Below are positions 17,576 to 25,428 of a stretch of DNA of 64,000 nt, piece after piece. The stretch comes from Mycolicibacterium litorale. Its GTDB lineage: Bacteria; Actinomycetota; Actinomycetes; Mycobacteriales; Mycobacteriaceae. Every line of letters starts with the position of its first letter. Within the stretch, counting starts at the first letter, position 1. The notes below the pieces were generated by a model that worked only from the letters and a program-made list of their open reading frames with translations, was not told the origin of the DNA and made no database searches. Where the stretch lies: NCBI RefSeq assembly GCF_010731695.1, contig NZ_AP022586.1, positions 992,001 through 1,056,000 on the forward strand, read 5' to 3'. The position numbers were made by a program, and so were the translations under genes.

Positions 17576-19224
17576 GCGGTGTACCTCCCCGCGGTGTGGC
17601 CGTCGACCGCGCTCAGGTGCGTGCGGCGTGGTGCGGCGATGGCGACGACGGCGATGTCGTCGTGCTCGCGGCGGTTCACCCACTGCGTCGCGACCATCAT
17701 GATCCGTTCGACGACGGCCTCCGCGGGCATCCCGACGCACTGTTCCAGGACGGTCGAGAGCCGCTGCTCCCCGAACATGTCGGTGCCCAGCGGTCCGCCC
17801 CACGCCTCGGTCACACCGTCGGTGTAGAGGACGCAGGTCTCGCCCGGCGCGAGGACCGTCTCGAAGGTGCGGGCTTGGATCTGTTCCAGCACACCGAGCA
17901 GCTGACCGCGGGTGTCGGCCTCTTCGACCCGTCCGTCGCTGCGCACGATCAACGGCGGGCAGTGCCCGGCGCTGGTCAGCCGCAACACCACCTGCCCGTC
18001 CCGGCGGGCGACGGACGCCAGCACCACGGTGGCGAAGCGCGTGCGTTCGGCCGAGAGCAGGGCGCTGTTGAGCAGCCGCAGCACTCCGCGGTGGTCCTGC
18101 GCCAGCGGCGCGAGCGCCTGCAGCGTGTTGCGGATCTTGCCGGTCAGCACCGCGGCCTCCAGACCCTTGCCGCACACGTCGCCCAGGACGACCAACGTGT
18201 CCTGCTCGGGGGTGGCGCCGGGGTGCACGTCGTAGAAGTCGCCGCCGACGACCTGATGGTCCTCCGAGGCGCGATAGCCGCCAGCCAGTTCGAACCCGTG
18301 CAGGCGGCGCAGTTGCGGCGGGATGAGATCGCGCATCAGCGTGCGGGTGATCGCGGACTGTTCGGCGTACAGCCCCGCCGCGGACAGCGCCGCACCGGCG
18401 CGTGCGGCGAACAGTCGCGCGGACAGCTCGTCGTCCTCACCGAAGACCGGCTCGGTCGCCCGTCGCATCAGCACCAGTGCGCCGGCGGGCACGCCGAGGC
18501 CGGGAAGCGGCGTGATCAGCACGGACCCGACCGAGCCCTCGAAGGTGTCCGGGAGGAGCCATTCGGGCAGCGCGGCCGGGTCGAGCCAGCGGGACGGCAC
18601 CGGCGGGAAGCCGCGCAGCGCCTCGCTGAGACCCGCCACCGTCGCGGGGTCGGCGTCGACCCGGCGCTGTTGGGTCGCACCGCGATCACCACACATGACT
18701 GGCAGCCGGTTGGCGTTGACCGGGGCGATCACGGCGGCCGCGTCGGCCAGGTGCCGGGTGGCCAGCTGGACGGTCGCGGTCATACAGCGGTCGACGTTGA
18801 GCGTCGCCATGAGCACCGCGGACGCCTCGTCGAGGAACGAGGTGCGGGCCTGCTCGCGGGTCAGGGAGCGCCGCGTGTCCCGCAGTTCGCGGCCGGTGTC
18901 CTCGAGCAGCCACCACGCCACGTCCCCGTCGAGCACGGTGGGCCGAGCGTCGAAGGTTCTTCCGTCCACCGTGCCCGATGCGATCGTGGCCTCGACATCA
19001 GACGTACCGAGACGGTGCGTGAGGTCCCGGTGCGCACGCGACAACCACGTGGGCACGGTCCCGGCCAACTCCGAACCGGGCACCGCCGACGGCAGCAACG
19101 CCTGCGCGGACACGCTCACCGCGCGGACGACCCCGTCGCTGGTCACCACGATGACCGGGTGCGGAACCGAGGACCACGCGGCGTCGGAACCCACGGCCAC
19201 GCCGCTGGGTCCGTCCCCGCCCAT
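17572..19224 (-). CDS. SpoIIE-family PP2C phosphatase with PAS-like and GAF-like sensor domains
   Basis: A 550-residue signalling phosphatase, first gene of the operon. Residues about 14-105 look like a PAS domain (VPHPVIVVTSDGVVRAVS). A helical linker with ELRDTRRSLTREQAR is followed by a GAF-like domain (about 130-290), beginning DEASAVLMATLNVDRCMTA. The PP2C/SpoIIE domain (about 310-540) has the metal-binding sites GGDFYD at 327-332, GDVCGKG at 348-354, the SAGHCPP and LYTDGVTEAW blocks, and a final HDDIAVV. Such enzymes dephosphorylate STAS anti-anti-sigma factors; the likely target is the STAS protein at the end of the operon. The ATG at 19224 lies beside an inverted repeat at 19262-19276 that might be an operator. 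Confidence 0.93.
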   Translation of the reverse strand: MGGDGPSGVAVGSDAAWSSVPHPVIVVTSDGVVRAVSVSAQALLPSAVPGSELAGTVPTWLSRAHRDLTHRLGTSDVEATIASGTVDGRTFDARPTVLDGDVAWWLLEDTGRELRDTRRSLTREQARTSFLDEASAVLMATLNVDRCMTATVQLATRHLADAAAVIAPVNANRLPVMCGDRGATQQRRVDADPATVAGLSEALRGFPPVPSRWLDPAALPEWLLPDTFEGSVGSVLITPLPGLGVPAGALVLMRRATEPVFGEDDELSARLFAARAGAALSAAGLYAEQSAITRTLMRDLIPPQLRRLHGFELAGGYRASEDHQVVGGDFYDVHPGATPEQDTLVVLGDVCGKGLEAAVLTGKIRNTLQALAPLAQDHRGVLRLLNSALLSAERTRFATVVLASVARRDGQVVLRLTSAGHCPPLIVRSDGRVEEADTRGQLLGVLEQIQARTFETVLAPGETCVLYTDGVTEAWGGPLGTDMFGEQRLSTVLEQCVGMPAEAVVERIMMVATQWVNRREHDDIAVVAIAAPRRTHLSAVDGHTAGRYTA

Positions 19225-19261
19225 GCAGCCTCCTCAACGGGGCCATCGGACGCGACGTCAC

Positions 19262-19276
19262 CATGTCATGGACATG
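19262..19276. promoter_or_regulatory. perfect inverted repeat upstream of the SpoIIE operon
   Basis: CATGTC-ATG-GACATG is a 15-bp element with perfect 6-bp arms, 38 bases upstream of the phosphatase start. It is of a size and position suitable for a dimeric repressor or activator. No regulator can be named, and the element was picked by eye. Confidence 0.3.
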
Positions 19277-19320
19277 AGGTCCCGTCGACGAAGCTACCGT
19301 GCGCAGCGTCTACGGGCCAG

Positions 19321-19872
19321 CTAGTAGCGCGGCCTGCGGAAGCGGCTGAGCAATCCACCGCGGCGGACCGGCTGACCGGTCGCATAGCCGGCCGGTGCTG
19401 CGGTGCCGGTCACGACACGGTTCGGCGCGACCCCGCCGGCCCCGCCGGCCCCGCCGACCCGGCTGCGGCGACGGGCGTCGATCGACCAGGCGCCTGCGCC
19501 CAGCGCGGCGATCGCGAGGAAGCCGAAGCAGTACAGCAGCGCGGGTTCGCCGCCGTTGCCGCCGACGCCCTGGTCGTACGGCCAGAAACCGTTCGGCAGG
19601 TGCTGCCACAGGTAGGCCACCGCCATCTCACCGGATGCGATGAAGGCAGCGATGCGGGTGAACAGCCCGATCGTGATCAGGATGCCGGCGACGAACTCGA
19701 TGAGCCCGGCCCACCAGAACGGCCAGGTGCCGACCGGGACGGCCTGGCCGAGCGGCCATCCGAACAGTTTCATCGCGCCGTGCAGGGTGAATGCCAGCCC
19801 GAAGACGATGCGGAACAGACTCAGGATGGGGGAGGAGTAGCTTGCCAGCCGAGCGTCGAAGTTGGTAGCCAT
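19321..19872 (-). CDS. DoxX family membrane protein
   Basis: A 183-residue membrane protein with the four hydrophobic helices of the DoxX family: SLFRIVFGLAFTLHGAMKLF, WWAGLIEFVAGILITIGLF, IAAFIASGEMAVAYL and a last helix around YCFGFLAIAALGAGAW. The family phrase LHGAMKLFGW is present. A 45-residue Gly/Ala/Arg-rich cytoplasmic tail follows. DoxX-like proteins of mycobacteria have been linked to membrane redox complexes with SodA and SseA, but many paralogues exist and no such partner is nearby, so the role is open. It lies upstream of nothing obvious in an operon; dtd is 32 bases upstream of it on the same strand. Confidence 0.85.
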   Translation of the reverse strand: MATNFDARLASYSSPILSLFRIVFGLAFTLHGAMKLFGWPLGQAVPVGTWPFWWAGLIEFVAGILITIGLFTRIAAFIASGEMAVAYLWQHLPNGFWPYDQGVGGNGGEPALLYCFGFLAIAALGAGAWSIDARRRSRVGGAGGAGGVAPNRVVTGTAAPAGYATGQPVRRGGLLSRFRRPRY

Positions 19873-19904
19873 GGGGACACGCTACGCGGATCGGTCCAGG
19901 ATTT

Positions 19905-20336
19905 TCACAGCTCCAGCAGCACTGTTACCGGACCGTCGTTGACCAGTTCCACAGTCATGTGCGCGCCGAAAACTCCCGTTTCCACGACGGCGCCCAGCCC
20001 GCGCAGCGCCTCGCAGAACGCCACGACCAACGGTTCGGCGACCGGCCGCGGCGCCGCGGCGTTCCACGACGGCCGGCGGCCCTTCACGGTGTTGGCGTAG
20101 AGCGTGAACTGACTGACCACCAGGATCGGCGCGGCTTCCTCGGCGGCCGATCGTTCACCGTCCAAAATCCTGAGCTGCCAGAGCTTTTCGGCCATCTTGC
20201 GGGCGATGGCGGGGTCGTCGCTGTGCGTGACGCCGACCAGTGCGAGCAGACCCTGGTGTGTGGGTGCGATGGCGCCCACCACCTCACCGTCGACGGTCAC
20301 GCTCGCCGAGGACACCCGCTGCACGAGTACACGCAT
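19905..20336 (-). CDS. dtd: D-aminoacyl-tRNA deacylase
   Basis: A 143-residue enzyme that removes D-amino acids (and Gly from tRNA-Ala) from mischarged tRNAs. The protein begins [20 protein letters not shown], with the conserved SQFTLYANT motif near residues 80-88 and the C-terminal VNDGPVTV block that carries the cross-subunit Gly-cisPro. The start at 20336 is chosen because upstream in-frame codons do not resemble the family. In M. tuberculosis dtd lies in a different part of the chromosome, so its presence between glnE and glnA1 marks a rearranged stretch. Confidence 0.95.
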   Translation of the reverse strand: MRVLVQRVSSASVTVDGEVVGAIAPTHQGLLALVGVTHSDDPAIARKMAEKLWQLRILDGERSAAEEAAPILVVSQFTLYANTVKGRRPSWNAAAPRPVAEPLVVAFCEALRGLGAVVETGVFGAHMTVELVNDGPVTVLLEL

Positions 20337-20352
20337 GCGCCCCATCCAACGC

Positions 20353-20398
20353 GAAAGGGCCGGGCGGTCCCCGGTGAGGGGAGCCACCCGGCCCTTTC
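20353..20398 (-). terminator. terminator-like hairpin downstream of glnA1
   Basis: The arms GAAAGGGCCGGGCGG (20353-20367) and CCACCCGGCCCTTTC (20384-20398) form a 15-bp stem with a single mismatch around a 16-nt loop. It lies between the glnA1 stop and dtd, both on the minus strand, and directly abuts the 24-bp tandem array. There is no U-run after it, as is common for mycobacterial terminators. Confidence 0.7.
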
Positions 20399-20510
20399 AG
20401 CCGACTAGACGTCGCGTCGGCGAGCCGACTACACGTCGCGTCGGCGAGCCGACTACACGTCGCGTCGGCGAGCCGACTACACGTCGCGTCGGCGAGCCGA
20501 CTACACGTCG
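20399..20510. repeat. 24-bp tandem array at the 3' end of glnA1 (4.7 copies)
   Basis: The unit AGCCGACTACACGTCGCGTCGGCG is repeated at 20399, 20423, 20447 and 20471, with a 16-base partial copy at 20495-20510. The copy nearest the terminator has TAGAC in place of TACAC; the others are identical. The partial copy contains the last codons and stop of glnA1 (read on the minus strand as CGACGTGTAG), so the array arose by duplication of the gene end. Across each unit junction GTCGGC-GA-GCCGAC can fold into a small hairpin, placing four of them in the 3' untranslated RNA. Copy number may vary between strains. Confidence 0.95.
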
Positions 20511-21937
20511 AAGTAGAGCGCGACCTCGTACGGGTGAGGACGGATCTGGATCGGCATGATCTCGTTCTCCCGCTTGTAGGAGATCCAGGTCTCGATCAGA
20601 TCCTCGGTGAACACGCCGCCCTCGGTGAGGTACTCGTGGTCCTCTTCGAGGCGGTCGATCACCGCCGACAGCGAGGTCGGGGCCTGCGGGATGCTGGCGG
20701 CCTCGTCCGGCGGCAGCTCGTAGAGGTCCTTGTCGACCGGGGCCTGCGGCTCGATCTTGCGCTTGATGCCGTCGATCCCGGCCATCAGCATCGCCGCGAA
20801 CGCCAGGTACGGGTTGCCCGAGCTGTCCGGGCAACGGAACTCGAGGCGCTTGGCCTTCGGGTTGTTGCCGGTGATCGGGATACGCACACAGGCGGAGCGG
20901 TTGCGCTGGCTGTAGACCAGGTTGATCGGGGCCTCGTAGCCCGGCACCAGACGCTTGTAGGAGTTCACCGTCGGGTTGGTGAACGCCAGCAGCGACGGGG
21001 CGTGGTGCAGGATGCCGCCGATGTAGTGGCGCGCCGTGTCGGACAGGCCCGCGTAGCCGGACTCGTCGTGGAACAGCGGCTGGCCGTCCTTCCACAGCGA
21101 CTGGTGGGCGTGCATACCGGAGCCGTTGTCACCGAACAGCGGCTTGGGCATGAACGTGACGGTCTTGCCCTCCTGCCACGCGGTGTTCTTGATGATGTAC
21201 TTGAACAGCAGCACGTCATCGGCCGCATGCAGCAGCGTGTTGAACTTGTAGTTGATCTCGGCCTGACCGGCGGTGCCCACCTCGTGGTGACCACGCTCGA
21301 GCACGAAGCCCGCGTTGATCAGGTTGGTGGCCATCTTGTCGCGCAGGTCGACGTAGTGGTCGTAGGGGGCGACGGGGAAGTAGCCACCCTTGGGGCGCAC
21401 CTTGTAGCCGCGGTTGGGGCTGCCGTCGGCCTCGAAGGGCTCACCGCTGTTCCACCAGCCGGACTCGGAGTCGACCTCGTAGAAGGTGCCGTTCATCTTC
21501 GAGTCGAAGGTCACCGAGTCGAAGATGTAGAACTCGGCCTCGGCACCGAAGTAGCAGGTGTCGGCGATGCCGGTGCTGATCAGGTAGTTCTCCGCCTTGC
21601 GCGCCACGTTGCGGGGGTCGCGGGAGTAGGCCTCGCGCGTGAACGGGTCGTGCACGAAGAAGTTCATGTTGAGCGTCTTGGCGTGCCGGAACGGGTCGAT
21701 GCGCGCCGTCGCGGGGTCGGGCAGCAGCATCATGTCGGACTCGTGGATCGATTGGAAGCCGCGGACAGACGAGCCGTCGAACGCCAGGCCGTCTTCGAAA
21801 ACGCTCTCGTCGAACGCCGAAGCCGGGATCGAGAAGTGCTGGACGACGCCGGGGAGATCGCAGAATCGAATGTCGACGTATTCGACGGATTCGTCCTTGA
21901 TCTGCTTGATGATGTCGTCGGCCGTCTTATCTGCCAC
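20501..21937 (-). CDS. glnA1: type I glutamine synthetase GlnA1 (adenylylated form)
   Basis: A 478-residue enzyme (same length as M. tuberculosis GlnA1) that makes glutamine from glutamate, ammonia and ATP; the main ammonia-assimilating enzyme. Motifs include [63 protein letters not shown] and the active-site [17 protein letters not shown]. Tyr406 in [10 protein letters not shown] is the adenylylation site acted on by GlnE. The start is GTG at 21937, fixed by an AAAGGAGAT ribosome-binding site about 9 bases upstream. Its 3' end runs into a tandem array and then a strong hairpin. In pathogenic mycobacteria the enzyme is also exported in large amounts. Confidence 0.98.
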   Translation of the reverse strand: MADKTADDIIKQIKDESVEYVDIRFCDLPGVVQHFSIPASAFDESVFEDGLAFDGSSVRGFQSIHESDMMLLPDPATARIDPFRHAKTLNMNFFVHDPFTREAYSRDPRNVARKAENYLISTGIADTCYFGAEAEFYIFDSVTFDSKMNGTFYEVDSESGWWNSGEPFEADGSPNRGYKVRPKGGYFPVAPYDHYVDLRDKMATNLINAGFVLERGHHEVGTAGQAEINYKFNTLLHAADDVLLFKYIIKNTAWQEGKTVTFMPKPLFGDNGSGMHAHQSLWKDGQPLFHDESGYAGLSDTARHYIGGILHHAPSLLAFTNPTVNSYKRLVPGYEAPINLVYSQRNRSACVRIPITGNNPKAKRLEFRCPDSSGNPYLAFAAMLMAGIDGIKRKIEPQAPVDKDLYELPPDEAASIPQAPTSLSAVIDRLEEDHEYLTEGGVFTEDLIETWISYKRENEIMPIQIRPHPYEVALYFDV

Positions 21938-21973
21938 TTAGTTATCTCCTTTACTGGTAACCCGCGCGTTGAC

Positions 21974-22003
21974 GCTATGGACACGATGTTGCACGGTCGT
22001 CAA
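21974..22003 (-). promoter_or_regulatory. candidate glnA1 promoter
   Basis: Read on the minus strand, TTGACG (21998-22003) and CATAGC (21974-21979) are separated by 18 bases, resembling a sigma-A promoter with a good -35 and a weak -10. It lies 37-66 bases before the glnA1 start in the only intergenic space available. Nitrogen regulation is expected for this gene but no clear GlnR site was picked out here. Confidence 0.4.
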
Positions 22004-22083
22004 CCGCATGTTGCGCCGAAGTTACGGCGGAGCATCACACCCGGGTTCGCGGTGGGCACGGCGGGCCCGCCTATCCTGACAGT

Positions 22084-22563
22084 ATGGCCCGCGCGCTCGG
22101 GTCCTGGTTGTCCGGTCCGGAGTCGAATCGCGGACCCGGCGGCCCGGGCCAACCACCGAATGAATATCCGGGTCACCGGCTCGGTCTACCCGACACGGGC
22201 CCCGGATCGATCGCCTGGTTCGGCCGGCGGGTGGCCGCGATGCTGGTCGACTGGTTCATCGCCTACGGCCTGGCCGCGCTGGCGATGACCGTCGGGCTGA
22301 TCTCCATGGGTGTGATGTCGACGGCCATCCTAGTGACCTGGTTCGTGCTCGGCGCGGTGTCGGTGCGGCTGTTCGGCTTCACCCCGGGTCAATACGCGCT
22401 CGGCCTGATGGTGGTGTCGGTGGACGACCGCCAACACGTCGGGTTCGGCCGTGCGGTGGTGCGTGGACTGCTGATCGCGCTGGTGATCCCGGCGCTGTTC
22501 ACCGACGCCGATCTGCGCGGTCTGCACGACCTCGCGACCAAGACCGCCGTCGTGCGGCGCTGA
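22084..22563 (+). CDS. RDD family membrane protein (Rv2219A-like)
   Basis: A 159-residue membrane protein. After a Gly/Pro-rich N-terminal segment comes the RDD domain: WFGRRVAAMLVDWFIAYGLA (Arg and Asp of the family signature), a second helix AMTVGLISMGVMSTAILVTW, and a third region with GFTPGQYALGLMVVSVD followed by RAVVRGLLIALVIPALF and the closing DLATKTAVVRR. RDD proteins are small integral membrane proteins, mostly of unknown function. Divergent from glnA1, as in M. tuberculosis. Its stop codon merges with the first 59-bp repeat (TGA is shared with GAACGTGAG). Confidence 0.85.
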   Translation: MARALGSWLSGPESNRGPGGPGQPPNEYPGHRLGLPDTGPGSIAWFGRRVAAMLVDWFIAYGLAALAMTVGLISMGVMSTAILVTWFVLGAVSVRLFGFTPGQYALGLMVVSVDDRQHVGFGRAVVRGLLIALVIPALFTDADLRGLHDLATKTAVVRR

Positions 22564-22620
22564 ACGTGAGGTTGTGCTCGAGGATCCGCGCAGAACTCGC
22601 GCACGAGCTCACGTTCGGCG
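22562..22620. repeat. 59-bp direct repeat, copy 1 (with internal inverted ends)
   Basis: The element starts GAACGTGAGGTTGTGCTCGA and ends CACGAGCTCACGTTCGGCG. Its outer parts GAACGTGAG and CTCACGTTC are perfect 9-bp inverted repeats, with partial pairing continuing inward (GTGC/GCAC), so it can fold into a large stem-loop. A second copy lies 942 bases away in the same orientation. This copy begins inside the stop codon of the RDD gene and supplies the last codons and stop of the endonuclease-like gene. Confidence 0.95.
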
Positions 22621-23460
22621 GGCATCGGCCAGCGCGGCCTCCGTGCGACCGACGATGACCGCCCGCCGGTAGCGAAGCATCTCGGCGTTGACGTGGACGA
22701 TGCGCCAGCCCAGTGCCGCCAGCCTGGCCCGCCGCTCGAGGTCGCGGTCCCGGACGCGGGGGTCGGTCCAGTGTTGCGGCCCGTCGTATTCGACGCCGAC
22801 CTTCCATCGCGGATAACCCATGTCGATGCGGGCCACGAAGTCGTGGTGGTCGTAGACCTCGATCTGCGTATGGGTCGGTCGCATGCCGGCGGCGGTCAGG
22901 ACCAACCGCGTGCGGGTCTCCTGCGGGGACTCCGCCCCGGCATCCGATAGCACCAGGGCCTGGCGGAGCTGCACGATGCCGCGGGCACCCCGATGACGAT
23001 CGGCGATCGCCTCGACGTCGTCGGCCCGCAGCCGAGTCGCCTGCCTGAGCGCATCGAGTCGCACCACCGCGGTCGTCACCCCCTTGCGGCGGCCGAGGTC
23101 GAACGCCGTCCGCGCAGGTGTCGTCGTGGGAATGCCCCGCGCGAGGCAGATCTCGTCGTCGGTCAGCGTGTCGTTGTGCAGCAGGATGTTCCCGGTCTTG
23201 TGCCGACTCGGCTGGTTGAGCTCGGCGGGCAGCGTCGCGTCGATCCACTTCGTCCCGTGCAGCGCCGCGGCCGACAGACCGGCGACGGTGGCACGCCTTC
23301 CCGACCAGAGCCACGCGCCGACCGCCTTGTCGACCGGCGTCACCGCCTGCCCCTTCGGTACGTACACGTTGCGGAACAGCGCATCGTGGCGCGTCGCCAG
23401 CTGATATCGCGTGACGACTCCGGCCGCCAAGGCCTCGGTGCCGAGAAAGGGCCACTGCAC
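22609..23460 (-). CDS. putative PD-(D/E)XK/DUF559-type nuclease protein with AbiEi-like N-terminus
   Basis: A 283-residue protein of a family widespread in environmental mycobacteria. The N-terminal part (about 1-150) resembles the winged-helix/AbiEi-type region of abortive-infection antitoxins (VVTRYQLATRHDALFRNVYV; LSAAALHGTKW; GIPTTTPARTAFDLGR). The C-terminal part (about 175-280) looks like a DUF559/Vsr-type endonuclease fold: an early Glu in ESPQETR, then FVARIDMGYPRWKVGVEYDG with candidate D and E-x-D residues, followed by LGWRIVHVNAEML. Nuclease activity is inferred, not shown. The gene is bracketed by two 59-bp repeats, and its last codons (RRT-stop) come from repeat copy 1. No toxin partner is adjacent. 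Confidence 0.72.
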   Translation of the reverse strand: MQWPFLGTEALAAGVVTRYQLATRHDALFRNVYVPKGQAVTPVDKAVGAWLWSGRRATVAGLSAAALHGTKWIDATLPAELNQPSRHKTGNILLHNDTLTDDEICLARGIPTTTPARTAFDLGRRKGVTTAVVRLDALRQATRLRADDVEAIADRHRGARGIVQLRQALVLSDAGAESPQETRTRLVLTAAGMRPTHTQIEVYDHHDFVARIDMGYPRWKVGVEYDGPQHWTDPRVRDRDLERRARLAALGWRIVHVNAEMLRYRRAVIVGRTEAALADARRT

Positions 23461-23503
23461 TCCGATAGGACGGCGTCACCGCCCGCGGCGGTTCCGCTCG
23501 ATC

Positions 23504-23562
23504 GAATGTGAGGTTGTGCTCGAGGATCCGCGCAGAACTCGCGCACGAGCTCACGTTCGGCG
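23504..23562. repeat. 59-bp direct repeat, copy 2
   Basis: Identical to copy 1 except for one base (GAATGTGAG instead of GAACGTGAG at the fourth position). It lies 43 bases upstream of the endonuclease-like gene and ends immediately before the stop codon of the amidohydrolase gene (minus strand, stop at 23563-23565). Together the two copies bracket one gene of about 0.9 kb. Confidence 0.95.
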
Positions 23563-25380
23563 TCAGACTTCGTGCCGGATCTGACCGTTCATCATCGTCA
23601 TCGCCACCGTGGTGCGGTGGATGTCGTGCGGGTCGATCTCGAAGATGTTCTGGTCGAGGACGATCAGATCGGCGCGCTTGCCGACCTCCACCGAGCCGAC
23701 CAAGGCGTCCAGCCGGATCTGGTAGGCGGCGCCCAACGTGTTCGCGTGCACCGCCTCGGCCACCGACAGCTTCTGGTCGGCGGGTTCGAGCACCGGCGCG
23801 CCGGCTTCGCCGACGAGTTGACGGGTCACGCCCACCTGGATCGAGTCGAGCGGCTTGTAGGTGGAAAAGTATCCGGCCGCCGGCCAATCCGTGCCCAGGG
23901 AGATGCGCCCACCGGACTTCAGCACCGCCTGCGGCCGGTACATCAGTTCCTTGCGCGGCGACCCGTAGCGCGCCCCCATGTTCTCGATCGTGTCCGGGTC
24001 GGCCGACATCCAGTTCGCCGAGAACTGCGCAACGACGCCGAGTTCGCCGAAGCGGGGGTTGTCGCTGTCCTCGACGAACACCAGGTGGGCGACGGCGTGG
24101 CGGCGGTCGCGCGGGGGATTCGCGGCGATCGCGCGTTCGATGCCGTCGAGTGCGACGCGCGCGGTGCGTTCCCCGCAGGCGTGCACGTGCACGTCGTAGC
24201 CAGCGGCGTCCACCGCGCCGATGAGCTGGTGCCACTGCTCCTCGGTCAACGGCGACCCGCCGGTCGAGTCGGGTCTGTCGGCGTAGGGCTCGACCAGCCA
24301 CGCGGTGTATCCGCCCTGCGTGCCGTCCCCGACGATCTTGACGACGTCGACCGATACGAGATCGCCGGACACCTCGCGCCGGATCGCGGTGAGCGCGTCG
24401 ACCGCGCCGTCGACCGGTGCGGACCGCACCGAATACGACGCGACGACGCGGAACGGCAGCTCACCGCGCTGCTCGACGTCGGTGTAGAGGCGCAGCAGCG
24501 CGGCCTGATCGTCTCCGATGGGTGGCACGCCGGCGTCGAACACCGAGGTGATTCCCGCGGCGGACGCCTTCGGCAGCCAGCCCTCCATCAGCGTGCCCAT
24601 GGTGTCGGGGGAGATCGGCTCGACGGCGTTGACGAGGCTGAGCACCGCGTTCACCTCGAGGATGTAGCCGGTCGGATCGCCGTTCGCGTCGCGGGCGTAG
24701 TAGCTGAAACCCGGTATCGGATCGGGGGTGTCGCGTGTGACGCCCGCCATCTCCAGCGCCTTGCTGTTGGCCCACAGGCTGTGCCCGTCGATGGCGAAGA
24801 AGAACGCGGGCCGGTCGGGCAGGATGCGGTCGAGGTCGGCGCGGGTCGGTCCGTCGGGTCCGAACATGTCGACGCGCCAACCGAATCCACGGACCGCGCC
24901 GGCCGGGTTGTCCTTCGCGTAGGCCTCGATCGCGCCCAGCGCATCGCCGAGCGTCGGCAGCTGCAGATCGACGCCCGAGGTGAGGAACGCGCCGAGGAAC
25001 GGATGGGTGTGGCCCTCGACGAAACCCGGCATCAACAGCCGCCCGTTCAGGTCGACCACCCGGGTCGCAGGTCCGGCGAGCGCCATCGCACCCGCCTCGT
25101 CGCCGACGTGTGTGATGGTGTCGCCCTTGACCGCGACGGCCTGCGCCCACGGCTGGGGGCCCGCCACGGTGTAGACCCGGCCGTTGCGGAACACGACGTC
25201 CGCGCGGTCGTCCCCGGCGCCCGTTGCGGTGTCGGGGGTGGGGGACTGCGACGGACCGGTGGTGCACGCGCTCGCCGCGGTCACCGCGACCACCGTCGCG
25301 GCGGCCCGCAACACCGTCCGCCGGGTCGCCCGGCCACCGAACGACGCGAAGTGCGGCGCCCACTCACACGCAGTGCACAT
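23563..25380 (-). CDS. exported amidohydrolase family protein (YtcJ-like)
   Basis: A 605-residue metal-dependent hydrolase of the amidohydrolase superfamily. The N-terminus has a Tat-like signal (RATRRTVLRAAATVVAV) followed by ASAC, which may be a lipobox. Domain landmarks: DVVFRNGRVYTVAG (N-terminal beta-sandwich), LLMPGFVEGHTHPF with the HxH metal site, IDGHSLWANSKALE, DVHVHACGERTARVALDGIE with further metal-binding His, LGTDWPAAGYF with the catalytic Asp, and LIVLDQNIFEI at the end. YtcJ-like members hydrolyse N-substituted formamides or amides; the substrate is unknown. It is absent from the equivalent place in M. tuberculosis, and its 3' end abuts repeat copy 2. Confidence 0.85.
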   Translation of the reverse strand: MCTACEWAPHFASFGGRATRRTVLRAAATVVAVTAASACTTGPSQSPTPDTATGAGDDRADVVFRNGRVYTVAGPQPWAQAVAVKGDTITHVGDEAGAMALAGPATRVVDLNGRLLMPGFVEGHTHPFLGAFLTSGVDLQLPTLGDALGAIEAYAKDNPAGAVRGFGWRVDMFGPDGPTRADLDRILPDRPAFFFAIDGHSLWANSKALEMAGVTRDTPDPIPGFSYYARDANGDPTGYILEVNAVLSLVNAVEPISPDTMGTLMEGWLPKASAAGITSVFDAGVPPIGDDQAALLRLYTDVEQRGELPFRVVASYSVRSAPVDGAVDALTAIRREVSGDLVSVDVVKIVGDGTQGGYTAWLVEPYADRPDSTGGSPLTEEQWHQLIGAVDAAGYDVHVHACGERTARVALDGIERAIAANPPRDRRHAVAHLVFVEDSDNPRFGELGVVAQFSANWMSADPDTIENMGARYGSPRKELMYRPQAVLKSGGRISLGTDWPAAGYFSTYKPLDSIQVGVTRQLVGEAGAPVLEPADQKLSVAEAVHANTLGAAYQIRLDALVGSVEVGKRADLIVLDQNIFEIDPHDIHRTTVAMTMMNGQIRHEV

Positions 25381-25428
25381 CCGCGGAAGTATGGCGGGTG
25401 GCTGCGCGGATGAGGCTGCGGCGCGCCG

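Noticed and set aside
17596..20100. An 834-codon open frame on the plus strand across the SpoIIE, DoxX and dtd genes
   Set aside because: Antisense to three recognisable genes and composed of Arg/Gly/Ala runs without any domain.
20399..20510. CRISPR array
   Set aside because: The 24-bp units are contiguous with no unique spacers and no cas genes are near.
22609..23460. Type IV toxin-antitoxin pair
   Set aside because: The AbiEi-like N-terminus is present, but no AbiEii-type nucleotidyltransferase toxin is encoded beside it.
22562..23562. Insertion sequence
   Set aside because: No transposase; the repeats are direct copies around a nuclease-like gene, and no target-site duplication could be recognised.
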